A stretch of DNA of 64,000 bases. Source: JACTOJ01 sp032335695 (lineage in GTDB: Bacteria > Bacillota > Clostridia > Clostridiales > Clostridiaceae). The DNA is taken from positions 211,260 to 275,259 of the forward strand of contig NZ_JACTOJ010000004.1 of NCBI RefSeq assembly GCF_032335695.1, read 5' to 3'. The translations under genes were made by a program, and so were the position numbers. The notes under the pieces were generated by a model. It searched no databases. It was not told the origin of the DNA and saw only the letters and a list, made by a program, of their open reading frames with translations. Of this stretch, positions 45,545 through 54,540 are shown one piece after another (the first letter of the stretch is position 1; the number at the start of each line of letters is the position of its first letter).

Positions 45545-45955
45545 CTACTTGTTAATATTAACCATTGTTTTCTTTATATAGATTAATATCCCTATAGTTG
45601 ATACTGCTAAAATAGATAGCAATATATCTGAAAATATTTCTTTTATATTTATCCATAATTGTGGATAAATATAATTTAAAACAATCTGTACTTCTAACGC
45701 CGCTACCATTATAGAGAAGACCAATAGAATATAAAGGAATAATCTACGGTGAAATATTGCAAATTTTTCCCTATATAAAATATAAGTAGCTAGCACTATT
45801 ATATAGATAGATATACAGAATATTCCCTGTTTTTCATCTGAAAACTTTTTAACACCTATAATACTTACTAGTGCATCAGCAATTGCTATCATCGTCAGCG
45901 TACGAAACAATGATGATGATTGTTCCATATTGTTGTTTTTCTTGCCTTTTTTCAT
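45545..45955 (-). CDS. Four-helix membrane protein, possible orphan immunity gene
   Basis: 136 residues with about four hydrophobic segments (LVSIIGV, GIFCISIYIIVLATYIL, LFLYILLVFSIMVAAL, ILLSILAVSTIGILIYI). The ATG at 45955 is chosen because AAGGGTGAGATATTTT lies upstream. I recognise no family. It is positioned between the DUF2691 gene and the first member of the duplicated immunity pair. Confidence 0.6.
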   Translation of the reverse strand: MKKGKKNNNMEQSSSLFRTLTMIAIADALVSIIGVKKFSDEKQGIFCISIYIIVLATYILYREKFAIFHRRLFLYILLVFSIMVAALEVQIVLNYIYPQLWINIKEIFSDILLSILAVSTIGILIYIKKTMVNINK

Positions 45956-46129
45956 AAAATATCTCACCCTTTAATTTCCTACTATTTTATCTTTCATTTT
46001 AGGAGATTGTAATATATGTTTTTAACATGATAAATAAATATCATATAAAAAACACATCACCAGAATACGATGATTGAAAAAAAATTGTTTTCAATCATTT
46101 TATTAATAAATTACACGTATTATCTATTG

Positions 46130-46528
46130 CTAAAACCAAGTTCTTTTTATATCTGGATCTATCATTGTACATACAAGCACATAAATTCCTGGTACGAAAG
46201 CAACTATTGCAAGTATTACTTTAATATATATTGTATACTTATACCATATGTAATAAAATGACTCACGAATAATAACAGCAATTATTGCTATTATCGATGT
46301 GATACTAAAAAGAATATCAAAATTATATATATAGTGTAGCTGAAATTTAGTAAGTTTTTCTTTATTCTTCTTTGTTAGTCCAAACATAACTATTGGTATC
46401 ATAATTAGAGCTAGTATTTGCCCCCATGTTGATAAGCTTCTTATTCCTCCTGTTATTCTTAATATAGATGAAACTGCAAGTGCAAATAATATGCCGTCCA
46501 TCCATGAAGCCTCTTTTTTTGCTTTCAT
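46130..46528 (-). CDS. Membrane immunity protein, diverged paralogue of 47657-48055
   Basis: 132 residues with four hydrophobic helices. It is clearly homologous over its whole length to the protein at 47657-48055: MKAKKEASWMDGILFALAVS against MKIKKEASLMEGIVFALIVS, both ending MIDPDIKRTW or IIDPDIKRTW. GGAGATGATAGTA precedes the ATG, as in the paralogue. The DNA downstream (46020-46130) is also duplicated. Unlike its paralogue it has no Rhs tip upstream, so the toxin it once matched has been lost or moved. Confidence 0.75.
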   Translation of the reverse strand: MKAKKEASWMDGILFALAVSSILRITGGIRSLSTWGQILALIMIPIVMFGLTKKNKEKLTKFQLHYIYNFDILFSITSIIAIIAVIIRESFYYIWYKYTIYIKVILAIVAFVPGIYVLVCTMIDPDIKRTWF

Positions 46529-46778
46529 TACTATCATCTCCATATACTCTAATTGCAAAGATTTTAATAAAAATACTTTATTGTATAGATGGCGATTTTT
46601 CCATATGTCATGGATGCGCCTTAGAAATCTATAACTTCACCTCTGAACTACTCACACTTCTTTATTATCAAAAATTTATTTATAATATATCCATGTCCTT
46701 TTCTTATATGATAATATTCTACAGCACCTTGACGATTTCCTTCACAATAACTATATATTAGAAATCAAGGTAAAAGAA

Positions 46779-46804
46779 AACCAACAGATTTCCCCATTGG
46801 CTTT
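46779..46804 (-). terminator. Decayed terminator in front of paralogue immunity gene region
   Basis: Minus strand AAAGCCAATGGGGAAATCTG followed by TTGGTTTTCTTTT. The stem is related to the intact hairpin at 52406-52440 (TAGCCAAC/GTTGGCTA with the same GGGGAAA loop). It lies just after the Rpn fragment. Confidence 0.55.
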
Positions 46805-46810
46805 ATAATC

Positions 46811-47050
46811 TTATATTAAATTTTTAATCTCTCTAATTCGTTCAATGCTTAATTCTGTACCTTTTACAATTACTTCCTCGGCAATTCCTAATTTCAAGAA
46901 ATTTAATGTAGCCTCTTCTTTACCTTCTTCTCTTGCACCCTCAATCATACTTCTCTCATCCAATATCTTCTTCATTCTAAGCTCTGCAATCCATTTATTT
47001 AACCTGCCATTTAGTTCTGGTTTTTCTTCTAAATACTTTGGAAGTTCCAC
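46811..47050 (-). pseudogene. C-terminal fragment of a Rpn-type (PD-(D/E)XK) transposase-like protein
   Basis: The frame gives ELPKYLEEKPELNGRLNKWI ... EGAREEGKEEATLNFLKLGI ... LSIERIREIKNLI, the helical tail of Rpn/PD-(D/E)XK nuclease-transposase proteins (full length about 280-310 residues). The nuclease domain is missing. Its 5' end is joined, out of frame, to the truncated RadC gene at about 47046, so this is a rearrangement scar and not a functional gene. Confidence 0.8.
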
Positions 47051-47489
47051 ATTCTTTTATTCTGTTTGTAATATTAATATCCTCTGAAGAAGGGGAACGG
47101 TCTCCGCTTGGATGGAAATGGCTTACTATGATGGAAGCTGCATTGCTTAAGATTACTGGCTTGAATAGCTCCTTTGGATGAACTAAAGAACTATTAAGAG
47201 TACCTACGCTTACAACATTAATTGTGGTAGGTTGATTCTTTGTATCTAAAGAGCATACTATAAGCTGTTCCCTGTCAGAGCCTTCTAAAAACTTCTTAAC
47301 AAGCTTATATGCATCATTAGGTGAGTTTACCATTCGGTTTCTATAGAGCATGCTTGCCTCCTTAATCATTTTTATAGATACTATATCAACTCTTTTGCTT
47401 CTTAGATTTTTAGAAGTATTAATGATTCTATGTTCCTTAGAAGCATTGTTTTTACTCTCTTTTTTAGTACTATAATCGTATTTAAGCAT
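47046..47489 (-). pseudogene. RadC-like JAB protein, 3'-truncated
   Basis: The first ~145 codons of a short RadC-type protein, from MLKYDYSTKKESKNNASKEH to NITNRIKECG, where the sequence breaks into the Rpn fragment. The JAMM metal motif is intact (VSHFHPSGDRSPSSED). Missing are the last ~25 residues (LLGIDLLDHIIIGDD...), which contain part of the fold. This gene type occurs in mobile elements; here it recurs in four states within the Rhs region. Confidence 0.85.
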
Positions 47490-47569
47490 ATCTATTCCTC
47501 CATGTTTTCATTTCTATATTTTAGTAAATTGTAATCTATGCTTTTAACACCATAAATAAATATCATATA

Positions 47570-47600
47570 AAAAACCCATCACCAGAATTTGATGATGGGA
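47570..47600 (-). terminator. Terminator after tip-2 immunity gene
   Basis: Minus strand CCCATCATC / GATGGG hairpin followed by TTTTTTATATG. A degenerate copy occurs at 46050-46080 in the duplicated segment. Confidence 0.75.
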
Positions 47601-47656
47601 AAAATTGTTTTCACTCATTTTATTAATAAATTACATGTATTATCTATTGCTAAAAC

Positions 47657-48055
47657 TTATCTCCAAGTCCTTTTAATATCTGGATCTATAATTGAACACA
47701 CTGCTAAATAAGTTGTTGGTACGAAAGCAGCCAATACAATTAAAATTTTAAAAAAAATTATATTCTCAATCCATATGTAATCATACGATTCACGAATAAT
47801 AACAATACTTACCGCTATTAACATTGCGATACTAAAAAGGATATCAAAAATATATAAGTAATGTAGCTGAAATTTACTAAACTTTTTTTTATTCGCTTTA
47901 ACTATTACAAATACCACTATTGGCATCATAATTAACACTAGTATTTGTCCAAATGTCGATAGACTTCTTATTCCTCCTGTTGCTCTTAATATAGCTGAAA
48001 CTATTAGTGCAAATACTATGCCTTCCATCAACGAAGCCTCTTTTTTTATTTTCAT
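47657..48055 (-). CDS. Membrane immunity protein for Rhs tip 2
   Basis: 132 residues with four hydrophobic helices, starting MKIKKEASLMEGIVFALIVS. The ATG at 48055 follows GGAGAGGATAGTA; an in-frame upstream extension overlaps the Rhs tip and is not favoured. It lies 25 bp downstream of the tip-2 stop codon, the standard place for the cognate immunity gene. A membrane-spanning immunity protein matches the hydrophobic, glycine-rich end of tip 2, which suggests a membrane-acting toxin. Confidence 0.75.
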   Translation of the reverse strand: MKIKKEASLMEGIVFALIVSAILRATGGIRSLSTFGQILVLIMMPIVVFVIVKANKKKFSKFQLHYLYIFDILFSIAMLIAVSIVIIRESYDYIWIENIIFFKILIVLAAFVPTTYLAVCSIIDPDIKRTWR

Positions 48056-48080
48056 TACTATCCTCTCCTTATACACAATA

Positions 48081-49017
48081 TTATCCAAACAGCTCACCCT
48101 TAAGGAAATCAAATCCAGATGAGGCTACAATACTTAATACTGGTCCTGCTACGGGAATACCTTCCGCTACTCCAGAAATAAAAGTTGCACCAGCATCCCA
48201 ACCTACTTTCAGTACTTTTGTCCCAACGCTACCATCACCTCTTACATCATCAATGATAGAATATGCACTATATGCTACACCAAGTGTTTTCCCAAAATAT
48301 TTTGCCTTTTGAACTATTTTAGAACCTGGAATAAATATTCCTCCACCACTTCGCCTCATATTCCTGTTGATTTGTACATATGTATCCTTACCTATTGCAT
48401 CATATACCTGTTTAGTTCCTTGATCCACAGATGATACACCAACAGTTAAAGCAGCATTTTTTCCAGCATTCTTAAGTTTAGTTATTGCAGCTGCTGCAAT
48501 TATGCGTGAAGAATTTTCTAAAAATGTTTTTTTCATTTGTGAATATGATTCTGTTCTCTCTTGTGACGTTTCCTCATCTGGTGACGCACAGTATAATGGT
48601 CTATATCCGTCTTTATCGCTTAAGGCAACAGGACTGTTCTTACAATAAGCAAATAAATTATGTCCAAGTAACTCTCCAACACTTCCTGCTATAGCATCCG
48701 CATTTATAAATCTTCCCCAATCAGGATTGTAGTATCTACTCTGCAAGTAGTATAAACCTGTCTCTGTATCATATCTATATCCTCTGTATCTATATGGATT
48801 CTTCACTCCTACAGTATCTTTAAGGCTTCCATCTATAGATACTAGCTTACCCCAAGTATCATAAGTGTAGCTTACTACCTGTGCTCCTGTCTTATCAAAG
48901 AGTCCTATAATGTCACTTTGTCCATTTCTTATATAGTAGTATTCTACACCATTTAGATTAATGGACACAAGCTTTCCTGCACTGCCATAAGTATAATATA
49001 TATTGTCTTTATAAAGT
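48081..49017 (-). pseudogene. Orphan Rhs core with C-terminal tip 2
   Basis: A truncated Rhs gene. The frame opens at about 49017 (KLYKDNIYYTYGSAGKLVS) after a TGA and has no ATG with a ribosome site; the first usable start is a GTG at 48968. About 110 residues of Rhs core (YRYRGYRYDTETGLYYLQSR ... WGRFINADAIAG) are followed from LFAYCKNSPVALSDKDG by a unique ~165-residue tip. The tip has a helical middle and a hydrophobic glycine-rich end (GVAEGIPVAGPVLSIVASSG). It is probably silent until recombined onto a full-length gene. Confidence 0.85.
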
Positions 49018-49169
49018 TTTATATCCTTTTTTCATGTGCCGAAAATTTCATTATACAAGCTTTCTACTCAAGTATACTTTTTGTCAAAATGTAATAACTA
49101 ACTTTATTTTCAATTTAGTTTGACTAACTTTTGTAAAGCTAACTTAAGGAAAACTTAGAATTTCCTTAA

Positions 49170-49391
49170 GCTTACATAAAAAAGCCTACTATAGACACTT
49201 TAGAGAAAATAGTTAATTCCTTGGAAATAACCTTTCAAGAACTGTTTGATTTTGAAAATAGAATTGATAAAAGAGAGATGTCTACTGTAATTGATAAGCT
49301 TACTTTTCAATTGAATACACGCTCTGAGGAAGAGCAGACAATCATTTATGACTTGGTAAAACAAATCCTTAAATTTAGGGATAAAAAATAG
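49170..49391 (+). pseudogene. C-terminal remnant of a HTH (XRE-type) regulator
   Basis: The plus frame reads KKPTIDTLEKIVNSLEITFQ, ELFDFE, then MSTVIDKLTFQLNTRSEEEQ and ends KQILKFRDKK-stop: the last helix of a HTH_3 domain and its C-terminal tail. The N-terminal HTH is absent. A shorter scrap of the same gene (IDKLAFELNTRS) is at 52148-52185 beside a RadC scrap. It shows that the region received pieces of a mobile element. Confidence 0.7.
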
Positions 49392-49436
49392 TAACTATTC
49401 AATATTCACTAGCTAGTAGCATTATTGAATAGTTAC
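49391..49436. terminator. Palindrome at the end of the DUF960 remnant
   Basis: GTAACTATTCAATA / TATTGAATAGTTAC with an 18-base centre, followed on the minus strand by TATTTTTTAT. Same element as at 43550-43595. It sits exactly between the converging HTH remnant and DUF960 remnant. Confidence 0.65.
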
Positions 49437-49615
49437 CATAATCTATTATATATATTTTAGCATTAATAGTGTCTTTAGCTGTTATTATAAATTCTTCTTT
49501 AAACTCTAGCTTTTCTTGAAAATGTATAATCTTTTGCTTTTTAACTCCATCTTGAGTAATCTCAGATAACTGAAATGATAAATTTTTCTCGAAATAAACT
49601 CTTATTTCATTTATC
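49399..49615 (-). pseudogene. DUF960-family C-terminal remnant
   Basis: The minus frame gives FEKNLSFQLSEITQDGVKKQ, then KIIHFQEKLEFKEEFIITAK and ends YGNYSIMLLASEY-stop. The first part matches the DUF960 copies at 54544 and 57292, whose own 3' ends were replaced by Rhs DNA. This copy therefore preserves the natural C-terminus, while its N-terminus is lost. The palindrome at 49391-49436 overlaps its end. Confidence 0.7.
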
Positions 49616-49714
49616 TACATTTTGTCTTACAGAATATACCAATATAGATTCTTAACATTACTATCTCTAAAAATATTAGTTAAAACATTTTTCTCTGATA
49701 AATTTACTTTAAAA

Positions 49715-50113
49715 CTAATACCTCTCATAAATTATATTAATATCCCCATCAACAAATCCAACCCCTATAGCATATACACTTTTAAGTATATATGAATTTT
49801 TACCTTCCTCTAGATACCTAGTTATCATTTCTATAACATAATTTAATCCTAATTCCCAATCATCAATATCATTGTTTTTTTCTATATAACAAATATCTTC
49901 ACCTGTTGTAAAATAATCTGTACACGCCCAATCTGAACTCTCTTTATCCCAATTATCAGATCCAATTAGTTGTATATCATATGTTTCTTCTTCCCCTTCA
50001 TATATATTGAAATTAAATGCCTTAATACCTTTAGGCAATTCTTGTTCTAGGACTCTATTGATCCAGACAGATAATAATTTGAAATCATCTAATGATTCAT
50101 TAGTTATACTCAT
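49715..50113 (-). CDS. Soluble immunity-like protein
   Basis: 132 residues, start at ATG 50113 after GGAGGCTAAA. It is acidic and soluble, with aromatic/acidic segments such as DNWDKESSDWACTDYF and a C-terminal SVYAIGVGFVDGDINIIYER. I do not know the family by name, but similar small acidic proteins accompany Rhs and LXG toxins. It lies 105 bp after the tip-3 immunity gene, so it is either a second immunity gene of that module or an orphan. Confidence 0.65.
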   Translation of the reverse strand: MSITNESLDDFKLLSVWINRVLEQELPKGIKAFNFNIYEGEEETYDIQLIGSDNWDKESSDWACTDYFTTGEDICYIEKNNDIDDWELGLNYVIEMITRYLEEGKNSYILKSVYAIGVGFVDGDINIIYERY

Positions 50114-50218
50114 TTTAGCCTCCAAATTAATAACATTTTTTATAAATCATAATATTTTTTATTATGGATTTCCTCATTTCAAATAGAAATTTCTACATTT
50201 AGCATCAAATAAAATGAT

Positions 50219-50800
50219 TTAAATCACTTCCACTTCTTGGAACCTACATCCTGTAATATTATTATTTTCTAATGACTTTTTTAATACTTCTGATATTAAT
50301 GTAACAAATAGATAATTTTTTACTCTTACCAAGTGAAGTCCATTAAGTTTAATATTATCTAGAACCGGTCTAATTATCGATATACGTTCCATATTCTTAA
50401 CCTTAAATACTTTATATTTTGATTGTTCTAAATTTAATCCATCAGTAATACCAATTATATTTATAATACTATATCCTTCTATCAACTCATGCGTTGATTT
50501 TTCTCTTATTTCTATAGGTATATATTGAACATTGTTCACCCCAATGTTTTCCAATATAATTTTAAATTTATATGATACTATAATCCATCCCAAATCATTT
50601 GATAAATAATCTGTTGGAATATCACCTTTTATCTTATCATAGTAAAATGTAATTTTATTACTACAGCCTCCTAATATTCTTCCTTGATTTACATCATATT
50701 GCTTTAAATTAAACTTTCTTTCAAAATCTTCATCAGTATAACATATCATTTGTTGTGGATTTATATATTCATCAGAATCTATTATTTTGTAGTATTTCAT
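50219..50800 (-). CDS. Immunity protein for Rhs tip 3 (Imm11/DUF1629-like)
   Basis: 193 residues beginning MKYYKIIDSDEYINPQQMIC. GGAGGAAACCATA supports ATG 50800, whose first base is the last base of the tip-3 stop codon (TAATG), so translation is tightly coupled. The pattern 'start with KYYKI, then GWIIVSYKFKIILENIGV followed by YIPIEI' resembles Imm11/DUF1629 proteins that protect against HNH-type nuclease toxins. The family assignment is by eye. Confidence 0.72.
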   Translation of the reverse strand: MKYYKIIDSDEYINPQQMICYTDEDFERKFNLKQYDVNQGRILGGCSNKITFYYDKIKGDIPTDYLSNDLGWIIVSYKFKIILENIGVNNVQYIPIEIREKSTHELIEGYSIINIIGITDGLNLEQSKYKVFKVKNMERISIIRPVLDNIKLNGLHLVRVKNYLFVTLISEVLKKSLENNNITGCRFQEVEVI

Positions 50801-52029
50801 TATGGTTTCCTCCAATACTTTTTATACAGCATATCAGGATTATTTGTTATTTCTTGTTTTAAGTCTCCAAATAATTCGATAAAAATGTCTTTATCTCCAT
50901 TAGCTATACTATCAAATTCTTTTACCTTTTCAAACATATATTCATGGTAATCATATGCATGCCTTCCTTGGTGTGGTAATGATACTTTATTCCAAGCTTC
51001 ATTTAATTTTAAGCTATATTTGCTAATAACTTTGTTGAACTTTGGAGTATACACCTTGCTTTTGTTAGTTAAAAAATGATGTATTTGATTTGGTTTAATA
51101 TCTTCTGTACTTTTGCTTATCTTCACAGCTGTATTTTCTTCTGACTTGCTGATACTTGAAGTTGTTCTTATTTCAGAAGCAATTGATTCTGCTAATTCTA
51201 TTCCTCCAACCGAACCTAATCCACCCATTCCATATCCATCATCCAAGCATTCCATCATATATCCGGTATGATCGTAGAAACTTATAGGATTATTTTCACA
51301 ATATATAAATGCATTGTGACTAAGAAGTTCTCCTTTTATTCCTGCTATAGCATCTGCATTTATAAATCTTCCCCAATCAGGATTATAGTATCTTGATTGT
51401 AAATAGTATAAGCCTGTCTCTGTATCGTATCTGTATCCTCTGTATCTATATGGATTCTTTATCCCTACAGTATCTTTAAGACTTCCATCTATAGATACTA
51501 ATTTTCCCCAGGTATCGTAAGTATAACTTACCACCTGTGCTCCTGTCTTGTCGAAGAGTCCTATGATGTCGCTTTGTCCATTTCTTATATAGTAGTATTC
51601 TACACCATTTAGATTCATGGATACAAGCTTTCCTGCACTGTCATAAGTATAATATATTTTATCCGTACCGTTGTCTTCATAAGTTACATCGCTGCCAACT
51701 AAGTGGTAGTTTGTGGTTACTCCATTTACTGTCTTTTGAGTTCTTATGCCACTGTCATCATACTTATAGCTTGCAGTTAAGCCATTGCCTGTGATGCCTG
51801 ATAGTTGTCTTCCCTGCTCCCAGCTGTAGCTGTAGCCTGCATAGGTTAACGGATTTCCGATAGCGTCATAGGTTATTGCATTTCCATCATAGGCTGTAAG
51901 TTCATCCTTCCAGTTGCTGTTTCCATAAGTATAGCTGTGAGTGGATGTGGCTATTCCTAAGCTTCCTGTGGTATAAGCATACTCGGTCTTTGTCTGTATA
52001 TTCCCACCTGCATCATAGCTGTTTTTCTT
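50800..52029 (-). pseudogene. Orphan Rhs core with AHH/HNH-like nuclease tip 3
   Basis: The Rhs frame is open from ~52029 (KKNSYDAGGNIQTKTEYAYT) but has no proper start; the first ATG in frame is 51618. About 270 core residues are nearly identical in DNA to the full-length Rhs gene. The unique tip begins after IYCENNPISFYDHTGY. Its end has IHHFLTNKSKVYTP and LPHQGRHAYDYHEYMFEKV, with paired histidines placed as in the AHH group of HNH/ENDO VII nucleases. A DNA- or RNA-cutting toxin is therefore likely. The immunity gene overlaps its stop codon. Confidence 0.82.
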
Positions 52030-52030
52030 G
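52010..52030. repeat. Recurrent Rhs junction sequence, copy A
   Basis: The 21-bp stretch beginning GCATCATAGCTGTTTTTCTT is found exactly at the upstream breakpoint of this orphan Rhs core and again at 54541-54561 and 57289-57309. Sequence on both sides differs between this copy and the other two. Confidence 0.7.
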
Positions 52031-52147
52031 CTGCTACTATTTAAATTTAGTACAGCTATTTATATTCTTATCTAGTTTTATAGTTTTATAGTCAGGACTT
52101 AAATCCTTGTTTATGCTAAAAAATAAATTCTTTTTAGACTTTTTATA

Positions 52148-52370
52148 ATTGACAAGCTTGCTTTCGAATTGAATACACGCTCTATGGAAGGAGAAGTGTC
52201 TCCGCTTGTATGATATGGCTTTCTATGATGGAAGCTGCATTGCTTCGGTTTCGATAAAACATGCTTGATTCCTTAATCATTTTTATAGATACTATATCAA
52301 CTCTTTTGCTACCTAAATTTTTAGAAGTATTCTTGATTCTATAATCGTATTTAATCATTTTGATTCCTCC
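52148..52370 (-). pseudogene. RadC-like scrap fused to HTH scrap
   Basis: Plus strand 52148-52185 encodes IDKLAFELNTRS of the HTH regulator. From there the minus strand carries broken RadC pieces: a damaged JAMM stretch (52190-52235), a large internal deletion, and the start region IKMIKESSMF with KYDYRI at 52255-52360. No reading frame survives. It is the most decayed of the four RadC copies. Confidence 0.7.
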
Positions 52371-52405
52371 ATAATTTATGAATTCTTAATCTATGATTTT
52401 ATCAT

Positions 52406-52440
52406 AAAAAATTAGCCAACAGGTTTCCCCGTTGGCTATT
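52406..52440 (-). terminator. Terminator upstream of RadC scrap
   Basis: Minus strand TAGCCAAC ggggaaacct GTTGGCTA followed by ATTTTTTA. It lies between the tip-4 immunity gene and the RadC scrap and probably ends transcripts of the tip-4 module. Confidence 0.75.
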
Positions 52441-52635
52441 AATAAAAAGTTTTATTAGGCTTTCTCTCAAACAAAAGCTATTTAATTTTAATGTTTATAT
52501 TATAACAAGTGACAGTCTAAATTCTATATACTTATATTCTACCTACGGCTAAAATGCTTATCAATTCAAAACATCATAATGACAGTTAAGCATTGATATA
52601 CTCTTGCAACAAATAGCAGCAGATGCTTCTTACAT

Positions 52636-53088
52636 TTATTCAATACCTAATATCTTTTTAGCCTCTTCCCCTGACATTGGTGGTGCATATTCTGAAACTT
52701 CTATCGTTATAGTTCCAGACTTACCAATATTTGAATTATTATCCACATCAATATGAATATGACTTGCTGGTGCATAAGAATCTCTATAATATTCAAGTAA
52801 GAATGAAGAAATGTAGCCTATATCATTATGTGACAGCTTAACCTTTATTCTATCATTTATTAGTTCTACTCTTGTTTCCTCATCCATATCCACCAACATA
52901 AAATTAATATTTTTACCTGTTACTAAAGATTTTGTCGTAAAGCATTCTGCATGATTAAATTCTAGAAGTTGTAACTCCATAAAAAATGTAATCAAATCTT
53001 CTTTTTCAATTCTAATAAGTACTTCCCAATCATCGGATTCAAAACCTGTTAACCTTATTCTCCCATTTGTTTCAATATATCTTTTCAT
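52636..53088 (-). CDS. Immunity protein for Rhs tip 4
   Basis: 150 residues, MKRYIETNGRIRLTGFESDD, with ATG 53088 preceded by GGAAGGTGATAATA. That site overlaps the tip-4 stop codon, so the start is 5 bp past it. Soluble beta-rich protein with SHIHIDVDNNSNIGKSGTIT and an end SGEEAKKILGIE. Family not recognised with certainty. The coupling to the tip-4 frame makes it the cognate immunity protein. Confidence 0.75.
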   Translation of the reverse strand: MKRYIETNGRIRLTGFESDDWEVLIRIEKEDLITFFMELQLLEFNHAECFTTKSLVTGKNINFMLVDMDEETRVELINDRIKVKLSHNDIGYISSFLLEYYRDSYAPASHIHIDVDNNSNIGKSGTITIEVSEYAPPMSGEEAKKILGIE

Positions 53089-53093
53089 TATTA

Positions 53094-54458
53094 TCACCTT
53101 CCATTGTCCCAATAAAAGTGCCAGTTTTCTTCTACTTCACCTGTATCAGGATTTAATCTTTCTAAATGAATATGCGGTCCCTCGCCATGTTCTCCTAAAA
53201 TGTCACTTGGCTTAGCTCGATACTGACTTTTTCCATTAATACTTCTAAGCTTATAATCTTCAGTCTTTACAGGATTTTTGCCTACTTTTGTTCTTGCAAC
53301 AGCTCTGGCTTCTCCTTCATTTTTAAACCTTGCAGTTTTAATAACAGCTTTCTTTGATTTCTTATCTTTAGGATATTTACCACTGCTATTATTGGAATTT
53401 CCACCTGAATTACCACCACTACTACCTGACCTTCCTGCTGATGCAAAATAAATATTAGCTGCAATATCAACGCCTCCGCCTATTTGAGCTCCTCCAACAA
53501 TTCCATTTCCTAAAGTATCATCACTTGCTGTTGAGTAGCTGTCCATCGGAAAAAATTCATTACCTATTTGTATTCCAAGTGAAAAAGGATTAATATCACC
53601 TATAACAGCTTCACCAGCATCAATAATCCATCCAAAAACACTAAGCGCACTAAATCCTTCTGAGTCCACACCATTTGCAGGATTATTCTTGCAATATGCA
53701 AATAAGTTATGAGATAGCAAATTTCCTTGAACTCCTATATCTCCATCCGCATTTATAAATCTTCCCCAATCAGAATTGTAGTATCTACTCTGCAAATAGT
53801 ATAAGCCTGTTTCAGTATCGTATCTGTAGCCTCTGTATCTATATGGATTCTTATAGCCTACACTTGCTGTATTGTTTGTTATATCAGCTCCACTGCCATC
53901 TTTTATTGATATAAGCTTTCCCCAGGTATCGTAGGTATAGGAAGCAACTGTAGCTCCTGCCTTGTCAAAGAGTCCTATGATGTCTCCTTGTCCATTTCTT
54001 ATATAGTAGTATTCTACACCATTTAGATTCATGGATACAAGAGTACCTGCACTGTCATAAGTATGATATATTTTATCCGTACCGTTGTCTTCATAAGTTA
54101 CATCACTGCCTACTAAGTGGTAGTTTGTGGTTACTCCATTTACTGTCTTCTGGGTTCTTATGCCGCTGTCATCATACTTATAGCTTGCAGTTAAGCCATT
54201 GCCTGTGATGCCTGAAAGCTGTCTTCCCTGCTCCCAGCTGTAGCTGTAGCCTGCATAGGTTAACGGATTTCCGATAGCGTCATAGGTTATTGCCTTTCCA
54301 TCATAGGCTGTAAGCTCATCCTTCCAGTTGCTGTTTCCATAAGTATAGCTGTGAGTGGCTGTGGCTGTTCCTAAGCTTCCTGTGGTATAAGCATACTCGG
54401 TCTTTGTCTGTATATTTCCACCTGCATCATAACTGTAGGTTATGCTCTTATTCACCAC
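53094..54458 (-). CDS. Orphan Rhs core with C-terminal tip 4
   Basis: 454 residues from a GTG (VNKSITYSYDAGGNIQ). The frame upstream is closed by TAG at the place where the full-length gene reads ELNEL. About 250 residues of Rhs core end at WGRFINADGDIG, and the tip starts after LFAYCKNNPANGVDSEG. The tip has a glycine/serine-rich linker (SSGGNSGGNSNNSSGKYP), then a basic domain with KYP..., GEARAVARTKVGK and a His-rich end GEHGEGPHIHLERLNPDTGE. The last block suggests a small nuclease-like toxin, but I cannot assign a family. No ribosome site precedes it, so it is probably silent. Confidence 0.82.
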   Translation of the reverse strand: MVNKSITYSYDAGGNIQTKTEYAYTTGSLGTATATHSYTYGNSNWKDELTAYDGKAITYDAIGNPLTYAGYSYSWEQGRQLSGITGNGLTASYKYDDSGIRTQKTVNGVTTNYHLVGSDVTYEDNGTDKIYHTYDSAGTLVSMNLNGVEYYYIRNGQGDIIGLFDKAGATVASYTYDTWGKLISIKDGSGADITNNTASVGYKNPYRYRGYRYDTETGLYYLQSRYYNSDWGRFINADGDIGVQGNLLSHNLFAYCKNNPANGVDSEGFSALSVFGWIIDAGEAVIGDINPFSLGIQIGNEFFPMDSYSTASDDTLGNGIVGGAQIGGGVDIAANIYFASAGRSGSSGGNSGGNSNNSSGKYPKDKKSKKAVIKTARFKNEGEARAVARTKVGKNPVKTEDYKLRSINGKSQYRAKPSDILGEHGEGPHIHLERLNPDTGEVEENWHFYWDNGR

Positions 54459-54540
54459 TCCATTGTCTTCCCTTATAAGCTAGTTGTAACTGTAGCCTAT
54501 GGTTTTGCCGTTTTGAACTATGCTTACTATATTTCCATTG

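Noticed and set aside
46811..47050. 79-residue protein as an independent gene
   Set aside because: It is the C-terminal tail of a Rpn-type protein joined out of frame to a broken RadC gene; no start signal of its own.
43550..49436. The two GTAACTATTCAATA palindromes as a MITE
   Set aside because: In both places the minus strand encodes the end of a DUF960 protein and is followed by a T-run, so they are gene ends with terminators. No target duplication is visible.
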